Source: Bacteroidales bacterium UBA2712 (GTDB lineage Bacteria > Bacteroidota > Bacteroidia > Bacteroidales > Paludibacteraceae). Taken from it: DNA of 64,000 nucleotides. Each line of letters opens with the position of its first letter. Positions within the stretch are counted from its first letter, which is position 1. A program made the position numbers and the translations under genes. The stretch lies in the NCBI GenBank assembly GCA_002354055.1, contig DEKW01000012.1, forward strand, positions 62,001 through 126,000, written 5' to 3'. The notes below the pieces were generated by a model. The model was not told where the DNA came from, made no database searches, and worked only from the letters and a program-made list of their open reading frames with translations. Below are positions 8,674 to 16,533 of the stretch, one piece after another.

Positions 8674-10311
8674 ATGAAAAAAGTTATATACGTTTTATCT
8701 CTATTGCTTCTCAGCTTGCCTATGTGGGCGCAGGAGAGTGGAGAAGAAAAGGGTGCTCACCCTTACAAAGTGGAGGAGAATGAGAATATTCCGCCGGAGT
8801 TTGCACATTGGTCGATTATCCCTCACATCGGATTTAGTTCCTTCGATGGTGACTTTACCTCTGAGGCAAAGCATTCTGTAGCTGTTCCGGCTGCGGGTTT
8901 GGCGTTGGAGTATAACTTTACTCCGGTGTGGAGTTTGGGTATCGAATATATGTACGATATGTACACCGTAACGGGTGCAACAGGCCATGCAGATACCCTC
9001 TTGACCGGTCATATGCATAAGGCCGGAGGTTACTTGTCTATGGACCTGATTAGTATCATCTTCCCGCGTGCAAAGAAGAAGATTGTTTCCGTAATTCCGT
9101 ACATCGGTGGTGGTGTGGCGTTCTATAGAAGGGCCAAATACCATATGGACGATTATTATGTTGATCCGCGTACGGGTATTGAATATAATCCGACACACAA
9201 AAGAGGTAATACGGCATCGTATATCAATGCGGATGGTGAAGTAGCCCCGGAGCGTGATAAGGGCTATAAGTCTATCGGTTATCTGCAGGCAGGTGTAAAT
9301 GTGGAGTTTAACCTCAACCGAACTCTCGCGCTCGGTGTGCGTGCTAACTACTCCTATTTTACCCGTGACTACGTGGACGGACGTGGATATCATAAGTATA
9401 GCCCCTCTTCGTTCGCTTCTAAAAACAACGATGGTATCTTTGATGTAACGCTGAATATGCGTATTAAGTTTGAGGCACAGTCTAAGAATCACGTACGTAA
9501 CATCAGCGCGTTCGATACCTGGGAGAAGAAACCAGAGGAGCAGAAACCTTGTCATGACACCGTTATCATTCGTCACGACTCGATCATCATACGTGAGACC
9601 TTCCAGCAGAAAGAAAAAGAGTTGGAGCAATATTACTACGTATATTTTGCTAACAACAAAGCTGATATTGATGACAAGGGTCTGATTACTATCCAGCAGG
9701 TAGCAGAGCGTCTGCAAGAGGATACTACGCTATATGCTATAGTAACGGGTTATTGCGACAACACCGGATCCAACAGTCTCAACTATGCGTTGGGTGACAG
9801 ACGTGCGGACAATGTAGTGGATGAGTTGGCTCAGGAACACGGCATCGAGATGGAGCGTATGCATGCCGGTGGTATGGGTAAGGTTATCGGTCGCCGTAGC
9901 ACTGCTTCGTACGGACCGAACCGCCGCGCAGCCATCCGTCTGGTGGATAAAGAGACCTTCGAGCGTATGAAGTATAATCTGGATGACCAGAAGGCCAACC
10001 GTCCTGAGGAAGAGAAGACTGTGCCGCTGACGGAAAGCAGCCGTCCGGTAAAGGCGAATGTATATAAAGAGCGTATCAGTGAAGAGATAACGTCAGAGAA
10101 GTCCACTACGTTGTCTAAGTTGGCACGCCAATACTATAATAATACCTATTGCTGGGTATATATCTACATCGCCAATAAGGAGAAGATCTCTAATCCGAAT
10201 GCATTGCTCCCGGGTACTAAGCTGATCATTCCGGAGTTGACGGAGAAGGAGATGCAGATCACCAAAGACGAGAGCCTTGTGCTCTTCAGCAATGCTCGTC
10301 AGCAAAAGTAA
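8674..10311 (+). CDS. OmpA-family outer-membrane protein with C-terminal LysM domain
   Basis: Predicted envelope protein anchoring the outer membrane to peptidoglycan. From ATG 8674 the 545 residues start with a signal peptide (MKKVIYVLSLLLLSLPMWAQ). An 8-strand-type beta-barrel region runs from about 40 to 270 (alternating aromatics, GVNVEFNLN, NMRIKFEAQ). An OmpA-like peptidoglycan-binding domain spans about 320-435 (YYVYFANNKADIDDKG, VTGYCDNTGSN, LGDRRADNVVDEL, NRRAAIRL). A LysM-like segment lies near the end (SKLARQYYNN, NPNALLPGTKLIIPEL). An upstream in-frame GTG at 8641 would have no signal peptide at its N-terminus, so I rejected it. The tRNA gene begins 10 nt after the stop. Confidence 0.88.
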   Translation: MKKVIYVLSLLLLSLPMWAQESGEEKGAHPYKVEENENIPPEFAHWSIIPHIGFSSFDGDFTSEAKHSVAVPAAGLALEYNFTPVWSLGIEYMYDMYTVTGATGHADTLLTGHMHKAGGYLSMDLISIIFPRAKKKIVSVIPYIGGGVAFYRRAKYHMDDYYVDPRTGIEYNPTHKRGNTASYINADGEVAPERDKGYKSIGYLQAGVNVEFNLNRTLALGVRANYSYFTRDYVDGRGYHKYSPSSFASKNNDGIFDVTLNMRIKFEAQSKNHVRNISAFDTWEKKPEEQKPCHDTVIIRHDSIIIRETFQQKEKELEQYYYVYFANNKADIDDKGLITIQQVAERLQEDTTLYAIVTGYCDNTGSNSLNYALGDRRADNVVDELAQEHGIEMERMHAGGMGKVIGRRSTASYGPNRRAAIRLVDKETFERMKYNLDDQKANRPEEEKTVPLTESSRPVKANVYKERISEEITSEKSTTLSKLARQYYNNTYCWVYIYIANKEKISNPNALLPGTKLIIPELTEKEMQITKDESLVLFSNARQQK

Positions 10312-10321
10312 TACTGACTGC

Positions 10322-10396
10322 GGTCCCATAGCTCAGTTGGTTAGTAGCACCTGACTCATAATCAGGGGGTCCTTGGTTCAAGCCCAAGTGGGACCA
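10322..10396 (+). tRNA. tRNA with CAU anticodon (probably Ile2, otherwise Met)
   Basis: The cloverleaf can be drawn as follows: acceptor GGTCCCA (10322-10328) with TGGGACC (10389-10395), anticodon stem CCTGA/TCAGG (10350-10354 and 10362-10366), anticodon CAT (10357-10359), T-stem CTTGG/CCAAG with TTCAAGC loop, and discriminator A at 10396. CCA is not encoded. C4-G69, C5-G68 and C6-G67 in the acceptor resemble isoleucine-2 tRNAs read by lysidine synthetase, rather than elongator Met. The D-arm is odd: one extra T relative to the usual GGTTAGAGC leaves only three good pairs. No promoter is visible, so it is probably cut from the upstream ompA transcript. Confidence 0.9.
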
Positions 10397-10398
10397 CG

Positions 10399-10430
10399 AC
10401 AGGAGGGTAGTCCCGTGACTATCCTCCTGT
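10399..10430 (+). terminator. Strong 14-bp hairpin after the tRNA
   Basis: ACAGGAGGGTAGTC (10399-10412) pairs with GACTATCCTCCTGT (10417-10430), with one G-T wobble and a CCGT loop. There is no T-run after it, only TGATATATAAT. It can act as a terminator or as a 3'-processing boundary for the tRNA. Confidence 0.7.
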
Positions 10431-10466
10431 TGATATATAATAGAAAAAAACAACGTTTTATTGCTC

Positions 10467-11528
10467 ATGCGTTTTCGTATCGTAATATATCTATGTGCGC
10501 TGGCTCTGATGATAGGGGGCAGTGATTTGTACGCGGCTTCGAATGCGCAGAAACGAGCGAAACAGCGTGCTAAGACGGAGCAGAAGAGAGCTGCGGCGAA
10601 ACGCAAGGCGGAGAAGAAAAGGGCAGCAAAACTGAAGGCGGACAAGAAAAAACGAATCAAGGAAGGCAAGCCTTTGTTGTACGTTTATTCCTATAATCTG
10701 AAGACCGGCGAACCGTTGCCTGCAACGCATATTACCGTACAAGAGCAGAATGCTCGTCCGAATAAGAAACCGAAGGTCAACAAGCCCACCGATAACAAAC
10801 GCGCACGCGTCTCCCGTGGTCTGCCAAACGGTCAGTATTGGGCGGCGGCGGCGAAGACCGGTTTCTTCTCGTCAGACACTATCCGCTTCACCCATCGGGA
10901 GGATGAGGATACAGTCAAGGTCTATCTGTATCCGGAGACCCGTCTGACATTTACGGTGACGGATTCGCTGACCTCGCGTCCTGTGGCAGCCAATATTATT
11001 GTTCGCAATCATGAACGGAAACGTATCATGCAGACCACCTCGGACACTTTACATTCCGTATTGGCTGTGTTGTTGGACGATCGCGTGCCGTTTTATACCA
11101 TTGATGCTACAGCCGTGGACTATTTCCCGTTCCGGGACACCATAACCGATCCCGAATTGTTTGGCGGAGTAGTGATGTCGCCGAAAGAGGTGAAATCGTT
11201 CGTGCTCCATAACATCTATTTTGCAAACGGAAAGACTCGTATTCTGGCTACTTCTGAGCCGGCATTAAATGAGTTGTATCAATTTCTGAGAATCCGTCCC
11301 ACCCAGCGAATCCGCATTGTCGGACACACGGACAACATCGGTTCGGACCGCTCTAATCAATCTCTCTCGGAGGGTAGATGCCAAGAGGTGCGCCGCGAGA
11401 TGGAGCGACGCGGTATTCATATCGGCAGGATAGAGATTGAGGGCCGGGGAGAAAGAGATCCTATTGTGCCTAATGACAGCGAAGAGCACCGTCAGATGAA
11501 CCGACGGGTCGAAATCGTACTTCTATAA
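10467..11528 (+). CDS. OmpA-family envelope protein with Lys/Arg-rich coiled region
   Basis: From ATG 10467 the 353 residues begin with a signal peptide (MRFRIVIYLCALALMIGG ending near LYAAS). A very basic helical segment follows at about 28-72 (QKRAKQRAKTEQKRAAAKRK and onward), then a region with two fibronectin- or carboxypeptidase-like beta repeats (VTDSLTSRPVAANIIV). The OmpA peptidoglycan-binding domain is at about 245-353 (IYFANGKTRILATSE, VGHTDNIGSDRSNQ, EGRGERDPI, NRRVEIVLL). The basic segment could contact peptidoglycan, lipid A phosphates or RNA; this is inference. It lies downstream of the tRNA and its hairpin with no recognisable promoter, and ends at a strong shared terminator. 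Confidence 0.85.
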   Translation: MRFRIVIYLCALALMIGGSDLYAASNAQKRAKQRAKTEQKRAAAKRKAEKKRAAKLKADKKKRIKEGKPLLYVYSYNLKTGEPLPATHITVQEQNARPNKKPKVNKPTDNKRARVSRGLPNGQYWAAAAKTGFFSSDTIRFTHREDEDTVKVYLYPETRLTFTVTDSLTSRPVAANIIVRNHERKRIMQTTSDTLHSVLAVLLDDRVPFYTIDATAVDYFPFRDTITDPELFGGVVMSPKEVKSFVLHNIYFANGKTRILATSEPALNELYQFLRIRPTQRIRIVGHTDNIGSDRSNQSLSEGRCQEVRREMERRGIHIGRIEIEGRGERDPIVPNDSEEHRQMNRRVEIVLL

Positions 11529-11532
11529 AAAC

Positions 11533-11556
11533 AGCCTCGGAAGAGGCTATTTTTTT
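11533..11556. terminator. Bidirectional Rho-independent terminator
   Basis: AGCCTC (11533-11538), GGAA loop, GAGGCT (11543-11548), then a T-run on the plus strand and an A-run on the left that serves the opposite direction. It lies between the convergent OmpA-family and LptE-like genes and touches the latter's stop codon. Confidence 0.9.
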
Positions 11557-12139
11557 ACCATTTGGCTACTGTGTCGTTGTAGATATTCTCCGCAATCTCC
11601 TGGATGATGATTGCGCATAACTCGTCTTGCACATCCGTCAAGAGGCGACTGGCGTCGAAAGTCTGCGACGCAGAATAAGTCTTATCGAACGAGTCTTCGG
11701 GGTTGATATTGTTGGTGAAATGCACGTTGACGCGGATGGTCAGTTTGCTCTCCGAAGCATAGCTGTCGGCACCGATGGCACCTTGGGTAATGTCGTATCC
11801 TACGATTTCGCCCTCTAACTCCAGATCACCGCCTTTTCGGAGAATCTGCAAGCGTGTCTGGCGTTGGTATAAGTCTCGGATGCCCTCCGACAGATTGTTA
11901 CTGAGGGTCGGGTTCACCAACGGAGCATTGTTCGGGAAATCAGCGATGGAGATAGAGTGCGTAGTCTGGTAGTTGATGTTTGCTCCGTTGAACTTGTATG
12001 AGATGGAGCAGGAGGTAAAAAGGAATAAAAGTGTACAGCACATTGATAGCACTTTCCTCCAATTTACTACCGACTTACTCCCAATCCGATTCTGTCTCGA
12101 TAGTGTCTCGCCAGTCTGATTTGCTCTATTATAGTCCAT
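11555..12139 (-). CDS. lptE: LptE-like lipopolysaccharide-assembly lipoprotein
   Basis: Predicted outer-membrane lipoprotein that would plug LptD during LPS export. The lipobox LFTSC gives the modified Cys about 45 residues from the chosen start; the mature part begins SISYKFNGANINY and contains DLELEGEIVGYD and VRVNVHFTNN-like strands typical of the Bacteroidota LptE family. The start is uncertain: ATG 12139 (MDYNRAN) overlaps the upstream regulator by 11 nt. An ATG at 12043 sits behind a GGAGG but gives a very short signal sequence. Linkage to a sigma-54-type regulator is a recurrent Bacteroidales arrangement. The gene ends at the shared terminator. Confidence 0.75.
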   Translation of the reverse strand: MDYNRANQTGETLSRQNRIGSKSVVNWRKVLSMCCTLLFLFTSCSISYKFNGANINYQTTHSISIADFPNNAPLVNPTLSNNLSEGIRDLYQRQTRLQILRKGGDLELEGEIVGYDITQGAIGADSYASESKLTIRVNVHFTNNINPEDSFDKTYSASQTFDASRLLTDVQDELCAIIIQEIAENIYNDTVAKW

Positions 12140-13304
12140 ACTCTTTGATTTTGCGATATAGTGTCCGTTCAGAGAAACCGAGTCTTGCGGCGGCTTCTTT
12201 ACGGTTGCCATTCGTTAGATCCAGGGCACGTCGGATCAGCTCTTTCTCTCCTTCGTCCACGCGCAAGCTATCTTCGATATCTTCTGCCTCGATGGTTTTG
12301 CGTGGCGTTGTGTCGGGCGACGGAGAGATGGTGATGGTCGCTGCGGGCGAGATCTCATGCTCTTTTGCCGGAGAAGGATGAAGTAACTCTTTGAGTTCCT
12401 CTATCTCTTTCTTATTCTGCATCACCATGTTGTAGAGGATGCCGATTTCATGGGAGTAGTCTTTTCCTGCGGACTCGGAGGAGGGCTGCCGTAAAACGAT
12501 GCTCTGTTGGTTTTCCTCTTTAGGCAGATATTGCCGGAGGGTGTCGGCATTGATCTGATGATCCATCTCAATGACGGCGATTTGTTCGGCCAGATTCTTG
12601 AGTTGGCGGATGTTGCCGCGCCAATAGGAGTTTTGCAACAAGTGTGTGGCCTCTTCATTGAGCGAGAGAGGCGGCATCTGGTATCGGTTGCAGAAGTCCA
12701 CGGCGAACTTACGGAAGAGCAAAGGGATATCTTCTTTACGCTCGCGCAGGGCGGGAACGCGTATTTCTACGGTGTTGAGGCGGTAGTACAGGTCCTCTCG
12801 GAATCGCCCGTCATCAATTGCTTGACGCATATTGAGATTGGTGGCAGCTACGACGCGGACATTCGTCTTACGGACTTGGCTGGAGCCCATGCGCAGGAAC
12901 TCACCGGTCTCTAAGACACGCAGCAGACGAACCTGAGTCTGAAGAGGCAACTCGCCCACTTCGTCCAGGAATAAAGTACCTCCATCGGCTATCTCGAAAT
13001 AACCTTTGTGCTCGTTTTTTGCGTCCGTGAAAGCACCTTTCTCGTGTCCAAAGAGTTCGCTGTCGATAGTGCCTTCCGGGATGGCGCCGCAGTTGACGGC
13101 AAAATAGGCTCCGTGTTTGCGCGCAGAGAAAGCATGGATGATTTTCGGGAAGTGCTCCTTGCCGACGCCGGATTCTCCTGTGATGAGCACGCTCAAATCC
13201 GTGCGGGCAACCTGCACGGCAATCTCTATATCTCGATTCAGCAACGGGCTTTGACCGATGATGCCGAAACGCTGCTTGATAGCTAATAATTCTTGTTGCG
13301 TCAT
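12129..13304 (-). CDS. Sigma-54-type AAA+ transcriptional activator lacking a receiver domain
   Basis: Enhancer-binding-type regulator of 391 residues. The AAA+ domain starts near the N-terminus: Walker A GESGVGKE (43-50), the sigma-54 contact loop GAFTDA (90-95), Walker B GGTLFLDEVGE (109-118), and an arginine-finger region near RFREDLYYRLN. A linker of about 60 residues leads to a Fis-type helix-turn-helix at the end (GNRKEAAARLGFSERTLYRKIKEYGL region). There is no PAS, GAF or receiver domain. The contact loop differs from the usual GAFTGA, which may alter sigma-54 coupling. The gene overlaps the LptE-like gene by 11 nt, implying translational coupling. It is divergent from the polysaccharide export genes. 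Confidence 0.9.
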   Translation of the reverse strand: MTQQELLAIKQRFGIIGQSPLLNRDIEIAVQVARTDLSVLITGESGVGKEHFPKIIHAFSARKHGAYFAVNCGAIPEGTIDSELFGHEKGAFTDAKNEHKGYFEIADGGTLFLDEVGELPLQTQVRLLRVLETGEFLRMGSSQVRKTNVRVVAATNLNMRQAIDDGRFREDLYYRLNTVEIRVPALRERKEDIPLLFRKFAVDFCNRYQMPPLSLNEEATHLLQNSYWRGNIRQLKNLAEQIAVIEMDHQINADTLRQYLPKEENQQSIVLRQPSSESAGKDYSHEIGILYNMVMQNKKEIEELKELLHPSPAKEHEISPAATITISPSPDTTPRKTIEAEDIEDSLRVDEGEKELIRRALDLTNGNRKEAAARLGFSERTLYRKIKEYGL

Positions 13305-13327
13305 AATATACCTGACAAAATGTCATG

Positions 13328-13359
13328 CAAAATTACAATATTTTTTGCATATATGCAAA
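13328..13359 (-). promoter_or_regulatory. Promoter for the sigma-54-type regulator and lptE
   Basis: On the minus strand TTTG (13356-13359) and TAATTTTG (13328-13335) are 20 nt apart. The -33 element continues CATATATGCAAAA. This is a housekeeping-type promoter; no GG-N10-GC sigma-54 promoter is visible in the divergent gap. Confidence 0.8.
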
Positions 13360-13385
13360 TAATTTAACAAAAAAAGTGTATATTC

Positions 13386-13416
13386 TTGTGTATGTCAAAA
13401 AAAATGTGTACCTTTG
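13386..13416 (+). promoter_or_regulatory. Promoter for the polysaccharide export genes
   Basis: TTG at 13386-13388 and TACCTTTG at 13409-13416 with a 20-nt spacer. The -33 continues TGTATGTCAAAAA, a member of the extended motif set. It lies 30 bp from the opposing promoter of the sigma-54-type regulator. Confidence 0.82.
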
Positions 13417-13443
13417 CACGCTTTTGAATACTTTTGAAGGACT

Positions 13444-14238
13444 ATGTATAAAATTACTCGACAATTCTGTGTGTTGATTTTGGCGGCCGCAACGGCTGTG
13501 AGTTGTGTTACGCAGAAGAAATTAACGTACCTGCATGATGCGGATGCATCAAAGATGGACTCCATTAATGCGAAATACTCCCCGCGTACGGAGCATGTGC
13601 TTCGTCCAGGTGATGCGCTGACGGTTTTTGTCTCGGCGCTGGATAAAGAAGCGGTGGCTCCGTATAACCTCCCGACGGTGGTATATGCGACTCCCGGGTC
13701 GAACCAAGTACAAACGACGCCGATGTTGCAATACTATATTGTGGACGAGGCGGGATATATCGAGATGCCTGTTTTAGGAAAAGTGCACGTAGGAGGGTTG
13801 AGTCGCCCGGAAGCAGAGCAGGAGATTCGTTCGGTTTTAGCGCAGCAGGTGATTGATCCTACGGTCTTAATATCCGTGGTAGGAGCGAAAGTATCCGTAA
13901 TGGGCGAGGTGAACCATCCTTCTCAGGTCCCGATGACGAGTGGTAGGATGACTATCTTTGATGCTCTTGCAGCGGCCGGAGATATGACCCCGTATGGCCG
14001 GAGGGACAATGTGTTGATTACCCGCGAGGTGGACGGGAAATTAGAGTTGGCGCGACTCAATTTAGGGAATGCAGATATCTATACTTCCCCCTATTATTTC
14101 CTTCAGCAAAACGATATTATCTATGTTTCGCCGAATAAAGTGCGCGCGATCAGTAGCACGAATTCCGGCTTGTGGCTGAGTGTGGTATCTACGGCACTAA
14201 GTGCCGCAACTATCATAGTGACGGTAGTAAAAAAATAA
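13444..14238 (+). CDS. Wza-like polysaccharide export lipoprotein
   Basis: Predicted outer-membrane or periplasmic export component for capsule or exopolysaccharide. The 264 residues have a lipoprotein signal with the Cys after AAATAVS (about residue 21), a Poly_export domain (LRPGDALTVFVSAL near 53, DEAGYIEMPVLGKVHVGGLS near 100), an SLBB-type domain (VSVMGEVNHPSQVPM near 155) and a C-terminal hydrophobic segment near 240-262. It is shorter than enteric Wza, which is normal for Bacteroidota homologues. The Wzc-like gene begins 6 nt later. No glycosyltransferase, flippase or polymerase gene is nearby. Confidence 0.9.
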   Translation: MYKITRQFCVLILAAATAVSCVTQKKLTYLHDADASKMDSINAKYSPRTEHVLRPGDALTVFVSALDKEAVAPYNLPTVVYATPGSNQVQTTPMLQYYIVDEAGYIEMPVLGKVHVGGLSRPEAEQEIRSVLAQQVIDPTVLISVVGAKVSVMGEVNHPSQVPMTSGRMTIFDALAAAGDMTPYGRRDNVLITREVDGKLELARLNLGNADIYTSPYYFLQQNDIIYVSPNKVRAISSTNSGLWLSVVSTALSAATIIVTVVKK

Positions 14239-14244
14239 CGGTGT

Positions 14245-16527
14245 ATGGAAACAAATCAAAACGAGATAGATGTGCGCAAGATAGTGCGCGTGGTGCTGGA
14301 GCATTGGTGGTGGTTTGCGATAGGAGTGGCGTTTTTTGTACTCCTGGGTGTCTGCTATTATCTGCGTAAGACTCCTCAGTGGACTACTGATGCTGCCATT
14401 ATGTTGCGCCAAAAAGAAGGCATGGGTGAAGAGATGGCTTCACTGTCGATGCTGGGCTTGACGGGCAATCAGGCGGCGGAAGACGAAGTGGTGGTTTTGG
14501 CTTCGCGGGGATTGTTGTATCAGGCGATTGATGCACTTAATCTATGGGATGCGCATGCGAAAAAAAGAGGGTTGAGATGGGAAGGAGAGTTTATGCATCC
14601 GGCCTTTACCGTAGATTATATAACGCTAACGGAAAGGGCTGAGAAATACGCATTCTCCATTACCGTCAAACCGACTTCAAAGGGATATAAGATTAAGACT
14701 AAAAACGGTTTCTTCCATCGTTCCACAACTCGTGTGGAGAACTTGAACGCGCCTGTCGAGACAGGTATAGGAACGATACGTATCCATGCGAACAGAGCCT
14801 TGAGCCAAGATACGATCTATCAGCTTGTTCATCGCCGCCGCGAGTTAGTGGTAGCCGGTTATGGCGAGATAATTTCCATCGCGCAATACAAGAAAGAGTC
14901 GAACATCATCCGAATGTCCATGCAATCCACGATGCCCGATCGAGATAAAGCTTTGCTGAATCAGCTGATCGAGCAATATAACCTGAATGCCGTAGTGGAC
15001 AAAAACATGATTGCAACGAACACAGCGAATTTTATTGAGGAGCGGTTAGCAATCATCTCTAAGGAACTGGCCGATGCCGAAAATGCGGTGGCGGACTATA
15101 AGGAGAGCAATAACATCGCTGATATCCAGACCCAGGCTCAACTATTTCTCTCGGCCAGCAGTGCGGAACAGCGCGCTATGGCGGAGATAGAGACGCAATT
15201 GAGTCTCGTGGAGTATATCGACGAATTTCTGCAGGACGAGACCAAACGTAACAGTCTCATCCCTTCGAATATCGGCGTGACGGACGCTTCGCTATCCAGC
15301 GGTCTGTCGGAATACAATGCTTTGCTGCTACAGCGCATGCGTATTCTTCGTACCGCCACGGATGACAACCCCGTAATCGAGCAGATGAATGCGCAACTTG
15401 CTATCATGCGCCAAAATATCATTGCTACTATCGGGTCTGTGCGCGAGAGTCTGAAGATTCGTCAGCGCAATCTGCTTTCTCAGGACTCAAAATACAACCG
15501 CAAAATCAAAGATGCTCCCGAGCAACAGAGGGAATATGTACGAGTGGTTCGCCAGCAACAATTGCGCGAGCGTCTGTACGCCTATCTGTATGAAAAACGC
15601 GAAGAGAATGCCCTGATGTTGGCGGCAACGACCATGCCGGCAAAAGTGCTGGATGTCCCGCAGCGCGATGTTAAGAGTCAGTCGCCAAAACTGCCAAAAC
15701 TGATGTTACTATGTATCTTCTTGGGTTTGTTAGTTCCGGCGGCGGTGCTATATCTTTACGTCCTCATAAATGACAAGATTGATGATCCGAAGGAGTTTGA
15801 GACGCGTATTCATGCACCTCTTTTGGGACAGTTGGTTCAAAATTCCAGAAATGCACATATCGCTATTCACGAAGGCGAATCAACGGTTTCGGCAGAGTTG
15901 TTCCGTCTGATCCGAACGAACTTGCGCTATGTGATTCCCTCCGAGGTGAAAGTGCCGGTCATTCTGGTGACCTCGTGCATCAACGGAGATGGAAAATCCT
16001 ATGTGTCGAGCAATACCGCCTTGTCGTTGGCTATTCTCGGGAAGAAAGTGGCGCTGGTAGGTTTGGATATCCGCAAGCCGATGTTGGCTTCCTATTTCGG
16101 GTTGAGCAATAAAGGTCATCTGACGGACTATCTGGCAGACCCGGATGTCGCGTTAGAGGATATCATTGTGCCGAGCGGAGAGCATCCGAACTTAGACATC
16201 ATCCCTTGCGGCACCGTGCCTCCTAACCCGGCAGAGTTACTGCAGACCGAGCGAGTTGATGGGCTCTTCGCTGAACTGCGCAAACGCTACGACTACATCC
16301 TTGTGGACACAGCGCCCGTGGCTTTGGTGAGCGATACTTATCTGCTGGATCGCGTCGCGGATGTCACCATTTTTGTATGCCGCTATAAGTACACGCCGTC
16401 GGAGATGATCGAGTATATCAATAATGTCATCGCCCAAAATCGGATGCATAATGTCACCTGCGTGCTCAACGGTGTGAAAGGTCTTCGTGCCGGGTATGGG
16501 TATGGCTATGGGGCTCAAAAAGATTAA
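14245..16527 (+). CDS. Wzc-like polysaccharide co-polymerase and tyrosine kinase
   Basis: Inner-membrane protein controlling polysaccharide chain length, fused to a BY-kinase. In the 760 residues, the first membrane helix is about 21-43 (WWWFAIGVAFFVLLG), the Wzz-type periplasmic region with coiled coils spans about 45-480, and the second helix is about 490-515 (LMLLCIFLGLLVPAAVLYLY). The kinase domain has Walker A SCINGDGKSYVSSN near 577, Walker A' VALVGLDIRKP near 602 and Walker B YILVDTAPV near 684. The Walker A loop has GDGKS where GEGKT is usual. The tail GYGYGYGAQKD holds only a small Tyr cluster for autophosphorylation. It works with the Wza-like protein upstream. Confidence 0.92.
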   Translation: METNQNEIDVRKIVRVVLEHWWWFAIGVAFFVLLGVCYYLRKTPQWTTDAAIMLRQKEGMGEEMASLSMLGLTGNQAAEDEVVVLASRGLLYQAIDALNLWDAHAKKRGLRWEGEFMHPAFTVDYITLTERAEKYAFSITVKPTSKGYKIKTKNGFFHRSTTRVENLNAPVETGIGTIRIHANRALSQDTIYQLVHRRRELVVAGYGEIISIAQYKKESNIIRMSMQSTMPDRDKALLNQLIEQYNLNAVVDKNMIATNTANFIEERLAIISKELADAENAVADYKESNNIADIQTQAQLFLSASSAEQRAMAEIETQLSLVEYIDEFLQDETKRNSLIPSNIGVTDASLSSGLSEYNALLLQRMRILRTATDDNPVIEQMNAQLAIMRQNIIATIGSVRESLKIRQRNLLSQDSKYNRKIKDAPEQQREYVRVVRQQQLRERLYAYLYEKREENALMLAATTMPAKVLDVPQRDVKSQSPKLPKLMLLCIFLGLLVPAAVLYLYVLINDKIDDPKEFETRIHAPLLGQLVQNSRNAHIAIHEGESTVSAELFRLIRTNLRYVIPSEVKVPVILVTSCINGDGKSYVSSNTALSLAILGKKVALVGLDIRKPMLASYFGLSNKGHLTDYLADPDVALEDIIVPSGEHPNLDIIPCGTVPPNPAELLQTERVDGLFAELRKRYDYILVDTAPVALVSDTYLLDRVADVTIFVCRYKYTPSEMIEYINNVIAQNRMHNVTCVLNGVKGLRAGYGYGYGAQKD

Positions 16528-16533
16528 TTCCCT

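Noticed and set aside
13305..13443. Sigma-54 promoter in the divergent gap next to the sigma-54-type regulator
   Set aside because: No GG-N10-GC pair fits either strand. Both neighbouring genes have TAnnTTTG promoters.
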